This document shows positions 15,270-23,168 of a DNA stretch of 40,665 nucleotides, piece after piece (the stretch's first letter is position 1; each line of letters starts with the position of its first letter). The notes under the pieces were generated by a model. It was not told the DNA's origin. It searched no databases and saw nothing but the letters and a program-made list of their open reading frames with translations. Both the position numbers and the translations under genes were made by a program. The DNA comes from a virus. The stretch spans positions 1 to 40,665 of the IMG/VR virus record IMGVR_UViG_3300038552_000283; one strand, written 5' to 3'.

Positions 15270-16405
15270 GCCGGATCGGATGCGGTAATCGGATTAGCCG
15301 CAGCGTCAGTTGTCAGGGCAGATGTCCAGGCCGCGGTGGCGTCATCCTCCTTTGTCACTGTCAACGTACCGGCTGCGATACTCCACTTGTTGCGGATAGC
15401 GCGAAGGGCGTTCAGCGGACTGCGAGAAGACTCGCCAGAGACGGCGCTCATGTCACGCTTGAGAAGGGCGTCCGCAATCTCGGTAGCCGCATCCGCAGCC
15501 AGCGCGTCCGCATCAATCGCATCAGTGGCTATGGCTGCTGCCGTAATGGCGCCAGCCCCTATGGCGCTGACAGTCACCGCACCTGTGTCAAGGGCTTCGA
15601 CTTTCTCACCATACGTCCCTGCTGCCCCATAAGTGACAGTAGCCGCGTTCCACACAGCGTCCGCTATCACTGCATCCGATGTGGCGTCTGCTAGTGCATA
15701 GCCTGTCTTGCTGGCAGCGGCCACCACCACTCCATCTGTTCCAGTGTCCGCCAGGATAGCGGAAATACTGGCATTATCAGGCGCTGTATATCCAGCCGTC
15801 GCCAGTCGGCTACTGATGGTGGCGTCCAGGTCAGTCTCGATGAGGAGCCCGTAAGTACCTGCGGCTCCATAAGACCCCGTGGCCGCATTCCAGACAGCGT
15901 CGGCGATGGTTGCGGCTGGAATTGCAGTCAGCCCAGCCCCCGCCACGCCAATGTCATCCGTCTGCCCCTCGATATCTATGAGGTTCGCCGCCACGGTGGC
16001 GCCACTGCCTAGGTCTGAGGGTGTCCCAAGCCTAGATTCTAGGTCGTCTACCAGGTTATCAATGGCTAGGATATCAGCTGAGACAGATGCCCCCGCGGGC
16101 GCACCCAGTCGGGAGTAGGCATCTCCTGTCTGTGGGAAAGACGTGTAAATCTGCACTGTCGCCGGGATGGCCCCAGACCCAATGAACGTGAATGCGACGT
16201 GGTCGTAGTTTGTCTCTGCCTGCGCGGGCGCGTAACTATGATAGCCGTTTCCCTCGTGGGTGCAGGCGCCCCCTCCCACTGATCCGACAGCCTGTAATCC
16301 ACCGTCTCCTGTGACGTAGACGGTGGTAGCCCCAGTGAAGGCACTTCCATCAGAAGCGCTCACCATCTGCGCACCGACCGTCTGGCTTGCGACGTTCTTA
16401 CGCAT
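15266..16405 (-). CDS. Repeat-rich tail appendage protein, paralogue 1
   Basis: The 379-residue product has a distinct N-terminus (residues 1-95) and then about 215 residues that are nearly identical to the 395-aa protein encoded at 16604-17791 (from LGAPAGASV to ADAATEIA). Within this region, TIADAVWNAATGSYGAAGTYG recurs later as IADAVWNAATVTYGAAGTYG, an internal repeat. It is rich in Ala, Thr and Asp, as in trimeric fibre shafts. The C-terminus is unique (SPLNALRAIRNKWSIAAGTL). A tail-fibre or appendage role is inferred from composition and position. Confidence 0.65.
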   Translation of the reverse strand: MRKNVASQTVGAQMVSASDGSAFTGATTVYVTGDGGLQAVGSVGGGACTHEGNGYHSYAPAQAETNYDHVAFTFIGSGAIPATVQIYTSFPQTGDAYSRLGAPAGASVSADILAIDNLVDDLESRLGTPSDLGSGATVAANLIDIEGQTDDIGVAGAGLTAIPAATIADAVWNAATGSYGAAGTYGLLIETDLDATISSRLATAGYTAPDNASISAILADTGTDGVVVAAASKTGYALADATSDAVIADAVWNAATVTYGAAGTYGEKVEALDTGAVTVSAIGAGAITAAAIATDAIDADALAADAATEIADALLKRDMSAVSGESSRSPLNALRAIRNKWSIAAGTLTVTKEDDATAAWTSALTTDAAANPITASDPA

Positions 16406-16604
16406 AGATCACCGTGTTGCGTCCATGTGCCCAAGCGGCTTGGAAGCCGCCCGCGCCTGTGGCTAGAATCCCTCGATAGGCATAGGCCATCTGTTGCCTG
16501 TCCGCCTGATCCTCAGCCCCTGCATCCGGGTTAGGGAGGATAATCCGATAAGGCCCCGCTATCGAGATGCAACTGCCTCGTTTGTCACGCGTGTCAATGG
16601 CCAT
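16398..16604 (-). CDS. Small conserved-type phage protein between the two repeat paralogues
   Basis: The 68-residue product starts at ATG 16604 (TGATG overlap; an in-frame TTG precedes it). MAIDTRDKRGSC, then PDAGAEDQADRQQMAYAYRG, is a pattern seen in many phage tail regions, where a similar small protein sits next to fibre genes. Its role is unknown. It separates the two homologous repeat-rich tail genes, which bears on how they duplicated. Confidence 0.6.
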   Translation of the reverse strand: MAIDTRDKRGSCISIAGPYRIILPNPDAGAEDQADRQQMAYAYRGILATGAGGFQAAWAHGRNTVIYA

Positions 16605-17791
16605 CAAGCGAACTCACCGCGGATGAAGGTTGAGCCGTCGTCCGAGAGTGTACTCGTTCCGATGGTCGCGTCGTCCGCATCATTTCGAAGCAACTGGGTC
16701 GTTGCCGTCTGCGTCACCTTGTTGCGCGATAGCAAGAATACCCATTCCAGCGCCTGTAGCACTGTCCCAGTGACGCCAGGCACCGAAGCGAGTTCAGTCA
16801 TCGCCTGCGCCCACACCGCGGCTGCTAGTTCCGTCCCGGCATCTGCCGACAGCGCATCTGCATCGATGGCGCCCGTCGCGACCGACGCTGCCGTAATCAC
16901 ACCCGCGCCTATCGAACTGACAGTGACGTTACCCGTATCCAGCGCCTCGACCTTCTCACCATAGGTTCCTGCCGAACCGTAGGTGCCAGTGGCTGCATTC
17001 CAGACAGCGTCTGCAATCACCGCATCCGATGTCGCATCTGCCAGGGCATAGCCTGTCTTTGAGGCTGCAGCCACTACGACGCCGTCTGTGCCCGTATCTG
17101 CAAGGATAGAGGCTATTCCAGCGTTGTCTGGCGCAGTGTACCCGGCTGTTGCAAGTCGGCTGCTCACCGTTGCGTCTAAGTCAGTCTCGATAAGTAGCCC
17201 GTAGGTTCCTGCAGTCCCATAACTTCCTGTCGCGGCATTCCACACAGCATCCGCGATGGTAGCCGCTGGAATGGCTGTCAGCCCAGCCCCCGCCACACCT
17301 ATATCATCCGTCTGGCCTTCGATATCCGCTAGGTTGGCTGCCACGGTGGCGCCACTGCCTAGGTTGGAGGGAGTTCCCAGGCGGGACTCGATATCATCCA
17401 CGAAGTTATCTATGACGACTAGGTCTGCCGCGATACTCGCCCCCGCGGGCGCCCCTATCCTGGCGTAGATATCCGCAGTCAGCGCGGTCACGACGCGCCA
17501 CTGCCGATAGGCTATCGCGGCAACACCATCTACCGTGGCCTTGATAAGGGCCGTGTAGGTCTTGCCTGTTTCGTAGCCAATGGCGGAAGTGCATTGGATG
17601 CGGTCCAGATAGAATCCAGTCTCGGAGTCGAAGTTCGTCATCGCCGTCGCGGTCACTATCTGGACGTCGGTCGCATCCTCATAGACGGTATAGGTGATGC
17701 TCGTGGGTGCATACGCCGCTCCCGAGGAGAAGCGATGCGTTGTCGCAACAAGCGTGACGTAGTCATCTATCTTGTACTCGCCGAGATACAT
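16604..17791 (-). CDS. Repeat-rich tail appendage protein, paralogue 2
   Basis: The 395-residue product starts with a beta-rich N-terminal domain (about residues 1-110: GEYKIDDYVTLVATTHRFSS, KTYTALIKATVDG) resembling baseplate or upper-collar-type attachment domains, followed by the same about 215-residue repeat region as paralogue 1 (LGTPSNLGSGATVAANL, TIADAVWNAATGSYGTAGTYG, EKVEALDTGNVTV). The C-terminus (VLQALEWVFLLSRNKVTQ, TLSDDGSTFIRGEF) differs. It shares TGATG overlaps with both neighbours. It is inferred to be a tail-fibre or appendage subunit. Confidence 0.65.
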   Translation of the reverse strand: MYLGEYKIDDYVTLVATTHRFSSGAAYAPTSITYTVYEDATDVQIVTATAMTNFDSETGFYLDRIQCTSAIGYETGKTYTALIKATVDGVAAIAYRQWRVVTALTADIYARIGAPAGASIAADLVVIDNFVDDIESRLGTPSNLGSGATVAANLADIEGQTDDIGVAGAGLTAIPAATIADAVWNAATGSYGTAGTYGLLIETDLDATVSSRLATAGYTAPDNAGIASILADTGTDGVVVAAASKTGYALADATSDAVIADAVWNAATGTYGSAGTYGEKVEALDTGNVTVSSIGAGVITAASVATGAIDADALSADAGTELAAAVWAQAMTELASVPGVTGTVLQALEWVFLLSRNKVTQTATTQLLRNDADDATIGTSTLSDDGSTFIRGEFA

Positions 17792-18504
17792 CAGATAATC
17801 CCTCCGAATATCACCGGATGGAGTTCGCCGCCATCCAGGATTCGCGCGAAGTTACCCGCTGATGCGACTGTCTCGCCGAACACGAGAATGCATCCCACTG
17901 CCTGGTCTGCAGTATCCCCCGTCCAGTCGCACGTATCACTCGCGCCGGACGTTGAATTGTGCGCGAACCAAGATTGCGCTAAAGCCGCACCACTAACATA
18001 AGTATGCTCCTCCGTGCTATTTGTGTAGACCCTACCGGCGTCCCAGGAAAAGTATGAGTCTATCCCAAAAGTACAGACCGCCAGGTTGACAGATTTAGCT
18101 TGACTCCCCGTGGTCCCCGTAGACTGGGTGAGAGTAGTCCCAGCCCCAGTATCGTTGTCCTGATTGATTGCGCTTGTGACGTCTCCACTGGCAGATATTG
18201 TGGATCGGTACTGACCAACAAACCCGTGCGCTAACGATGACGAAGTGCTGGTGATTTGTACTTGTGTTTCTCCCCCAGCCGCAATCTTATACGCCACACC
18301 AATGACAAGCGACTGAGAGCCAGATTTAGTACCTGAATTGTAGACCTCTGTCCATCCGCCAGTTAGGCTGCTGAACGTCGCTTCGGCGCCACAGAAATAG
18401 GAGAAGACCAGAATGTCACCCGCAGAGATTCCGGACAGATCTACAGTAATGGTAGCGTTCGCGTAGGCGGTGCTGTCGAAGTACGCGATGCGCGAGAACG
18501 ACAC
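17791..18504 (-). CDS. Beta-rich structural protein (GTG start)
   Basis: The 237-residue product starts at GTG 18504 with a TAGTG overlap. It is Ser/Thr/Gly-rich and predicted all-beta (ATITVDLSGISAGDILVFSY, SQSLVIGVAYKIAAGGET), reminiscent of phage structural proteins with Ig-like or jelly-roll folds. The C-terminal GELHPVIFGGII is hydrophobic. No enzyme motif is seen. It lies between the small head genes and the tail appendages, so a tail or head-decoration role is inferred. Confidence 0.6.
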   Translation of the reverse strand: MSFSRIAYFDSTAYANATITVDLSGISAGDILVFSYFCGAEATFSSLTGGWTEVYNSGTKSGSQSLVIGVAYKIAAGGETQVQITSTSSSLAHGFVGQYRSTISASGDVTSAINQDNDTGAGTTLTQSTGTTGSQAKSVNLAVCTFGIDSYFSWDAGRVYTNSTEEHTYVSGAALAQSWFAHNSTSGASDTCDWTGDTADQAVGCILVFGETVASAGNFARILDGGELHPVIFGGII

Positions 18505-18800
18505 TAAAACGCTCTCCAGTACTCGATGATGGCAGGATTTCCCGTGAAGATTGCGGTATACGCCGTGTGCAGCGCCTGCATGTGCGCCTGCAGCGTGCTG
18601 ACATCGGCCTCTGTCACAGAGCCGGGAACCGTACCAGACAGCACCGTCGCGATCTCTGAATTAGTCTTACCATAGGCATAGTCGTACCACTTCTGATACG
18701 CCCTTTCCCCCTGCACCAGAGTGTCTTGGATGGGGATATGAGACCTAGATGCCAGTGCAGACCAGTCATCCCATGACATGTCTTCGTTGTAAATGCTCAT
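18504..18800 (-). CDS. Hypothetical 98-aa protein of the virion cluster
   Basis: The start at ATG 18800 (MSIYNEDMSWDDW) is chosen because GAGG precedes it and it overlaps the stop of the small basic gene by few bases; the open frame to 18821 has no ribosome site. The product is helical with aromatic clusters (ERAYQKWYDYAYGKT, HTAYTAIFTGNPAIIEYW). The family is unknown. Its overlap arrangement (TAGTG) couples it to the beta-rich protein behind. Confidence 0.6.
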   Translation of the reverse strand: MSIYNEDMSWDDWSALASRSHIPIQDTLVQGERAYQKWYDYAYGKTNSEIATVLSGTVPGSVTEADVSTLQAHMQALHTAYTAIFTGNPAIIEYWRAF

Positions 18801-18804
18801 ACGC

Positions 18805-18972
18805 TTAGCCTCGTATACCAATGTCAGTCATGCGTGGAGTCGGATACTTCTTATTCCCGCCCGTCCGCTTGGCAGACTTTCCCCACTGCTTTTTCAGTTG
18901 GGCCATCCTCTTCTGTCCCCTCACCCGCTCCTTCAGGCGACTCATTCCAGGGTCTCGGTATCTCTTGGGCAT
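18805..18972 (-). CDS. Small basic 55-aa protein
   Basis: The frame begins at ATG 18972 and ends with TAA at 18805. The product is very basic (MPKRYRDPGMSRLKERVRGQ, KKQWGKSAKRTGGNKKYPTP), with a strongly positive charge overall. AAGAAGAG and GAGG lie upstream. Position between two overlapping virion genes, exact fit and composition support it. It may bind DNA or an acidic partner in the capsid, but this is inference from charge only. It resembles in size and charge the 44-aa protein at 10627. Confidence 0.6.
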   Translation of the reverse strand: MPKRYRDPGMSRLKERVRGQKRMAQLKKQWGKSAKRTGGNKKYPTPRMTDIGIRG

Positions 18973-18985
18973 CTCTTCTTTATCC

Positions 18986-19291
18986 TCATATCAATGGATC
19001 GACGAACACCATTCCATCTGTGATGTGGAGAAACGATTCCGCCATCGCCCACACCGTGATGGGAGATTCAGTGTAGACATACAGCGACGGCGCATTCGGA
19101 AGCCGCACCTTCCACTTTCGATGGGGATTCTGGTAGAACGCTCGAATCTCTTCCAGTTGCGAGGTCAGAGTCTCAATGTCTGCTGGGGATAACGGCCTAT
19201 CTGTCCTAAACAACGTGAGCTTACCATCCACCGCGTCTACCTGGATGGAAACATCCCGTAGCAGCTCAAGCGTCGCAGGGGTGAAGGCCAT
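18986..19291 (-). CDS. Hypothetical 101-aa protein
   Basis: The product is mixed alpha/beta: MAFTPATLELLRDVSIQVDA, IETLTSQLEEIRAFYQNP and SPITVWAMAESFLHITDG. No motif or family is recognised. It starts within a TAATG overlap with the coiled-coil gene in front, and ends 13 bases before the basic 55-aa gene. Placement in the head-tail cluster suggests a minor structural or assembly role. Confidence 0.6.
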   Translation of the reverse strand: MAFTPATLELLRDVSIQVDAVDGKLTLFRTDRPLSPADIETLTSQLEEIRAFYQNPHRKWKVRLPNAPSLYVYTESPITVWAMAESFLHITDGMVFVDPLI

Positions 19292-19773
19292 TATTCGATG
19301 GCCCCTTGCGCTCTTGATATCATCGTAGCAAGCTGTGCCCTGGCTTGCTCAGCCGCAGCCAGCTTCTGTTTCACATCCTCCAGCGCCTTTCTAGCATCGA
19401 TGATATCCTTCTCCAGCGCCTGCCTGTCCCGTTCCATCTCGGCCATCATATCATCATGTTCAGCCTTCTCATGACGGACCTTCACAGCCAGCGCGTCTTC
19501 AAGCGCATGAAACTGACGCTGACGTTCCAGAATTCCCTCATTGGTAACTCTCTCGATGTCCCTCAGAACGCTATCGCGATCGGCTTTCAATGCAACCAAT
19601 TGCTCTTGTATCTGTTGGGCCTGCTTCATCGCCTCATCGCGTAACGCCTGCGCCTGTGCGATGGTCCCTTCGGCGTCCCGAGCATGTTCCAGGATATCCT
19701 TAAGGTTCTGCAGATGTTTGAAGGTCGTCTGCAATCGGCTCAAGTCGGTGATGGCTTCGGTAATGTTGATCAC
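19291..19773 (-). CDS. Coiled-coil protein (160 aa, GTG start)
   Basis: The open frame reaches an ATG at 19806, but the GTG at 19773 has AGGGAAGAGG just upstream and overlaps the preceding stop as GTGA, so it is preferred. From residue about 15 to the end the protein is one long, highly charged coiled coil (AQALRDEAMKQAQQIQEQL, DMMAEMERDRQALEKDI, DVKQKLAAAEQARAQL). Such proteins in head-tail clusters can be assembly chaperones, internal scaffolds or fibre trimerisers. No family can be given. Confidence 0.65.
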   Translation of the reverse strand: MINITEAITDLSRLQTTFKHLQNLKDILEHARDAEGTIAQAQALRDEAMKQAQQIQEQLVALKADRDSVLRDIERVTNEGILERQRQFHALEDALAVKVRHEKAEHDDMMAEMERDRQALEKDIIDARKALEDVKQKLAAAEQARAQLATMISRAQGAIE

Positions 19774-20126
19774 GCCTCTTCCCTCGCCACGATGATGATA
19801 TTGCATGACATCGAAGCCACCGCGGTGGTGATGACCGGCTTGATGTAGAAGGGATTTTCCAGGATGACCTTGATTGCGTTGTTGGATCCAGACGTCAGCG
19901 CAATCTCAGTTTCTGACGGGTCGTTCAGCGTCGAATAGTTTGTCCCGTCATTGGATCCTTGGATTTTCACCGTGACAGCAGCCCCAGCAGGCGTCATCTG
20001 GACCGTCTTGTCGTAATATCGGGCGCCTGTGATTGGCGCGCATGTGGAGGAGGACGTGAGGCCGGTCCATGTCGCCTTGAATATGTAGCGCTCTGGCTGT
20101 TCAATGACAGGAACGATGGTGGCCAT
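19770..20126 (-). CDS. Small beta-rich head/decoration-type protein
   Basis: The 118-residue product is all-beta in appearance (TVQMTPAGAAVTVKIQGSND, then GTNYSTLNDPSETEIALTSG, KVILENPFYIKPVITTA). The VKIQGSNDGTNYxTL and ENPFYIKPxIT patterns are familiar from small phage virion proteins near the major capsid gene, which I take as structural or decoration proteins. It starts in a TAATG overlap and ends in a GTGA overlap. Confidence 0.6.
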   Translation of the reverse strand: MATIVPVIEQPERYIFKATWTGLTSSSTCAPITGARYYDKTVQMTPAGAAVTVKIQGSNDGTNYSTLNDPSETEIALTSGSNNAIKVILENPFYIKPVITTAVASMSCNIIIVAREEA

Positions 20127-20539
20127 TAGGTCGCCTCCTCCTTGCGCTTACGCCTTCCCCGCGGCTTCTTGACTATCTTCTCCTCAGCATCGATGTCCGC
20201 TAGGGCGAGTGCTTCATCGATGTCATCGGTGGTATGCGTTACCTCAAACTTAGCTGGGACGATACGTTCTTGGGGCTTGGAGGGTTCTGCCTGACGGTTC
20301 CACCTCACCGATCGCAGCGCTGCATCGGAGAGCTTCCCCACTTCATCCCACAACCAACTGGGATAATCCTTTTCGCGAATGAGAACCCCTCCAGCGCTGT
20401 AGGCATTCCCTTCACAGAGCCAGATGTCAGGCCCCTCTCCGCGCTTGATACCGATGTGGGGAGTCTGCGACACCACGACTTCGGTAGGCTGCCCCCTCAC
20501 CGTCCGACGTTCAATCACCGATACTTTTGTCAGATCCAT
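20126..20539 (-). CDS. Hypothetical 137-aa protein with basic tail
   Basis: The N-terminal two thirds are globular (HIGIKRGEGPDIWLCEGNAY, WLWDEVGKLSDAALRSVRW); a linker rich in Asp and Thr follows, and the last 15 residues are very basic (KKPRGRRKRKEEAT). No family is recognised. The basic tail could contact DNA in the head. It overlaps the methyltransferase in front by 10 bases and the beta-rich protein behind by TAATG. Confidence 0.55.
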   Translation of the reverse strand: MDLTKVSVIERRTVRGQPTEVVVSQTPHIGIKRGEGPDIWLCEGNAYSAGGVLIREKDYPSWLWDEVGKLSDAALRSVRWNRQAEPSKPQERIVPAKFEVTHTTDDIDEALALADIDAEEKIVKKPRGRRKRKEEAT

Positions 20540-21060
20540 ATCCGCTCCAATACATACATATTCTCGATAGGAGACAGACGCCTAACGGAGGCATCCATCC
20601 CAGCCTGGCGCGCTAGACCCATCATCCTATCCGGCTCGATATGCAGGACATCCGATGCCTTCGTCCGGGCCGTCACAACCACCTTGATCCGCGCCCACTG
20701 GCAGGCTAGACGCACCGTTTCGACCGCCTTCTCCATGGACATCAGCGCTAACGTCCCGCATAGCACGATCACATCCATTGGCTGGCCCCATTCGGAGAAG
20801 TCTAGGTGTTCGAACCGAAAGTGCGGATATCTATCGCGGGCTGCCTCGATGACCTCACGATGAGTGTCGATGCCGACATACTCATCACACGCCAGGTACT
20901 CCGTCAGCACTCCATAGCCACAACCGACATCCAGAACATCTAGCCCATCACACTGCATCGCCACTTCATGATAGCGTGTGATAGCGGCGCGATCGTCTCC
21001 CCATCCCACCCCGCGTGGAGTGCACCCGTGCTGAACCCACCAGTGTTCGTATGCGTTCAT
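20530..21060 (-). CDS. Class I SAM-dependent methyltransferase
   Basis: The start chosen is ATG 21060 directly after the preceding stop; ATG 21069 is possible and the open frame to 21132 is a shadow. About 176 residues show the Rossmann methyltransferase order: LDVLDVGCGYGVL (motif I, SAM-binding glycines), YVGIDTHREVIEAA (motif II acidic residue), LDFSEWGQPMDVIVLCGTLA (motif IV region). The N-terminus (NAYEHWWVQHGCTPRG) may recognise the substrate. No DNA methyltransferase catalytic motif (DPPY or PC) is seen, so the target is more likely a small molecule, sugar or protein. Given the sugar operon further upstream, sugar O-methylation is one idea. Confidence in the fold is high, in the substrate low. 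Confidence 0.75.
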   Translation of the reverse strand: MNAYEHWWVQHGCTPRGVGWGDDRAAITRYHEVAMQCDGLDVLDVGCGYGVLTEYLACDEYVGIDTHREVIEAARDRYPHFRFEHLDFSEWGQPMDVIVLCGTLALMSMEKAVETVRLACQWARIKVVVTARTKASDVLHIEPDRMMGLARQAGMDASVRRLSPIENMYVLERIWI

Positions 21061-21061
21061 C

Positions 21062-21712
21062 TCAGCCATTACCCAAGAGCTTTGTGCGCTTCCTGATGGA
21101 AAAGGCCCGTAACCTATTCTTGCGCTCTTCATAAGGCATCCTCTCTTCTAGATAGGCACGATTCTGTTCACGCACAAACTTCAACAGGATGGCCTCCTCG
21201 TTCGATAGCTGCGTCTCGTCAATGGCTTCGAACCGACCGGTCACTGCCCAGTTGCACAGCTTGTTCTCAGCCATGTAATGGAACTCGCCCGTTTCCTTCC
21301 CAAGCTCGGCCCGCACCTCAATCAGCGCATCCATCATTGGGTGGTGTGCCGAACGCTTATCCTGTAGCAACGACTTGCGCGGAGGTTCTGCGAATCGTTT
21401 CCCTATCGTGTCCAGCGCCTTCCTGAATTCCTTCACCAGCCGCAGCTTGAAGGCTACGACGATGTCGTTATTCCTGAAGAGCGTGATCAGGAAAGTCGCT
21501 TGGTCCTCGTTCAGGAGGGCTACCTCTACAGGAACTCCACCGTGTTTCCCCATTCGCGTTTCAAACGCCAATGAACCAAGCTCCTCAAACTGGCTATGGT
21601 ACTTTCGGATGAGCGCTAACGTGTTCTTGTGGCTCCTCTCACACCCAAGCGCTACCGCTTCACTCGTGGTCCTGGCTAACCTACCACTTATCTCAACGAT
21701 GTCTGTTTTCAT
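21062..21712 (-). CDS. Rha-family regulatory protein
   Basis: The 216-residue product has the Rha domain pattern in its first 100 residues: RTTSEAVALGCERSHKNTLA, then IRKYHSQFEELG and VALLNEDQATFLITLFRNND, followed by FKLRLVKEFRKALDTIG. Rha proteins are known as phage regulatory proteins that interfere with growth in some hosts. The C-terminal half is helical and basic (YEERKNRLRAFSIRKRTKLL). It lies in the head cluster between the Maf-like protein and the methyltransferase, both overlapping it by a few bases. A second Rha-type protein lies at 8246-8980; the two share only the domain. Confidence 0.75.
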   Translation of the reverse strand: MKTDIVEISGRLARTTSEAVALGCERSHKNTLALIRKYHSQFEELGSLAFETRMGKHGGVPVEVALLNEDQATFLITLFRNNDIVVAFKLRLVKEFRKALDTIGKRFAEPPRKSLLQDKRSAHHPMMDALIEVRAELGKETGEFHYMAENKLCNWAVTGRFEAIDETQLSNEEAILLKFVREQNRAYLEERMPYEERKNRLRAFSIRKRTKLLGNG

Positions 21713-22335
21713 TTGGGCGGCTCCCCTTCAATAATGATGGGCTGCCGTAGATAGCCATAGAACGTCCGCCCTTTCCTGGCATCCAGGAGAGACGAAGATT
21801 CAGTCACTTGTACCAGCATTCCCTTCGCCAACGCCCATCCAATCCAGAACTCACAACAGGCCCTGCCGTTCTCTCTGGCGTCTATCCCAGGATAGTCATA
21901 GTCCACTCCATACATAATCAGGCGCTTCACTCCAATCATCAGGGCGTACGGGATGACATAGGGAACGGAATTCACGAAGTACGCCTGAGAGGGGCCCACA
22001 AATTTCAGGACATCCTCCAGAGGATACTGAAACTGAGGCGCCTGCAATTCTAGCTGGGGATAGGGGACCGTAGTGATAATGGGACACCGCAGTTTCTTCA
22101 GCTTCTTGGCCGTCCCAGGAAACCGCTCGAATTGATCCAGGAGGTCGTCCATGTAAAATGTCAGGTCCGCATTACCAACCCAATCAGCTCCGGCGTTTAG
22201 TGTCCAGAGCTGGTCTGGCTCGATATCAGGATTCATATCGATTCGGCTGTTCACCCATGCGAGCTTCGATGGCCCCATCGCCACGAAGACTACAGTATTG
22301 AGGGGCTTTTCAACGGGATGTTTCCAGTCAACCAT
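21709..22335 (-). CDS. Maf/DUF115-like (MptE-fold) protein, candidate glycan transferase
   Basis: The 208-residue product starts in a TGATG overlap. It resembles the DUF115/MAF_flag10 (MptE-like) pattern: VVFVAMGPSKLAWV with a GPS loop, LWTLNAGADWVGNADLTFYMDD, then the NSVPYVIPYALMIGVKRLIM segment, a YGVDYDYPG acidic motif and GRACCEFWIGWALAKGM. Similar proteins are common in phage head regions, with no proven activity. In bacteria, full-length Maf proteins add pseudaminic or legionaminic acid to flagellin. Because this phage carries a CMP-pseudaminic-acid operon, a transferase role on a virion protein is worth considering. This is inference; the protein is shorter than bacterial Mafs. Confidence 0.55.
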   Translation of the reverse strand: MVDWKHPVEKPLNTVVFVAMGPSKLAWVNSRIDMNPDIEPDQLWTLNAGADWVGNADLTFYMDDLLDQFERFPGTAKKLKKLRCPIITTVPYPQLELQAPQFQYPLEDVLKFVGPSQAYFVNSVPYVIPYALMIGVKRLIMYGVDYDYPGIDARENGRACCEFWIGWALAKGMLVQVTESSSLLDARKGRTFYGYLRQPIIIEGEPPK

Positions 22336-22691
22336 CAGAACCCCCGTACCTTCACCATAAAGGCTTTCATCCCCGATGCACCGCTCGCCGTGGTGACCTG
22401 CCGTTCAGCCACCCCGGTAAGACTCGTCAGATAGGGCCGGTAGATCTTCATCCTTTCGACCGTCCTATCCCACTCGGCCCGAAAGTTCGTCTTGTTGCTG
22501 GCCAGGCTGAACCATTCGATGGAATCCACCCGGCTCTTCAACCCCCAGTCATTCGGCGTCGTGGGAAGTGGCACCCCACTCGCAGGATAGAGTGCCGTCG
22601 CGAAGACGCATTTCGCGATGACTTCCGTCTGCTTGAAGCCTCGCCGCGTACCACTCACCGTGATGGTGAGTGTTCCGGTTGCCATTGCCAT
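22335..22691 (-). CDS. Structural-cluster protein of 118 aa
   Basis: The start is ATG 22691 with AAGGAGG six bases upstream; the open frame to 22754 is upstream read-through. The N-terminus is beta-rich (ATGTLTITVSGTRRGFKQTE) and the middle carries NDWGLKSRVDSIEWFSLASN. No family is recognised. Its position two genes after the major capsid gene, and the end overlapping the Maf-like gene, suggest a head completion or decoration role. Confidence 0.6.
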   Translation of the reverse strand: MAMATGTLTITVSGTRRGFKQTEVIAKCVFATALYPASGVPLPTTPNDWGLKSRVDSIEWFSLASNKTNFRAEWDRTVERMKIYRPYLTSLTGVAERQVTTASGASGMKAFMVKVRGF

Positions 22692-22702
22692 CGCAATCCT
22701 CC

Positions 22703-23158
22703 TTATGTCGTGGGCGTAGTCGCCATATAGGAATTGTTGCCAGGCACTTCCCACTTGTGGGAGGTATAGATAACAGGAACGACTCTACCTACTCCCGCGG
22801 ATGCATCGTATAGCTTCACTTTAAGCTCCTGCCCCGGGGAAACCTCCGTCCCTAGACCGTCTTTGTAGACTACGTCCCCTGCATCATGGTCGGTGTTGAG
22901 CTGAAGTGTCGCGATGGTCGTCAGCGTCCCAGTCAGGCCGACATTCCCCTTGATAAACTTTAGGATGGCCGTCGATGTCAGGGAGGTCACAATCCTGGCA
23001 CAGCAGGCATGAACCAGATGCGGCACGTAGGTGGGTCTAAAGGCTGGAACCTTGTAACTCGCTGTCCCTGAAACGAAGATGCCTAATGAGGAAGCCAGAT
23101 AAGTCGTCCCCGTTGCATACGACACAGGGAATTCTTGCTTGTCATGAGTATAGGCCAT
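22703..23158 (-). CDS. Structural-cluster protein of 151 aa (candidate head decoration)
   Basis: The start is ATG 23158 with AAGGAG well placed (CTTAAGGAGATTGCA); the long open frame to 23299 is a shadow of the capsid gene. The protein is beta-rich (YATGTTYLASSLGIFVSGTA, LKFIKGNVGLTGTLTTIATL, EVSPGQELKVKLYD). It is the first gene after the major capsid protein, and head-decoration or head-fibre proteins usually occupy this place. No specific family is recognised. Confidence 0.6.
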   Translation of the reverse strand: MAYTHDKQEFPVSYATGTTYLASSLGIFVSGTASYKVPAFRPTYVPHLVHACCARIVTSLTSTAILKFIKGNVGLTGTLTTIATLQLNTDHDAGDVVYKDGLGTEVSPGQELKVKLYDASAGVGRVVPVIYTSHKWEVPGNNSYMATTPTT

Positions 23159-23168
23159 TGCAATCTCC

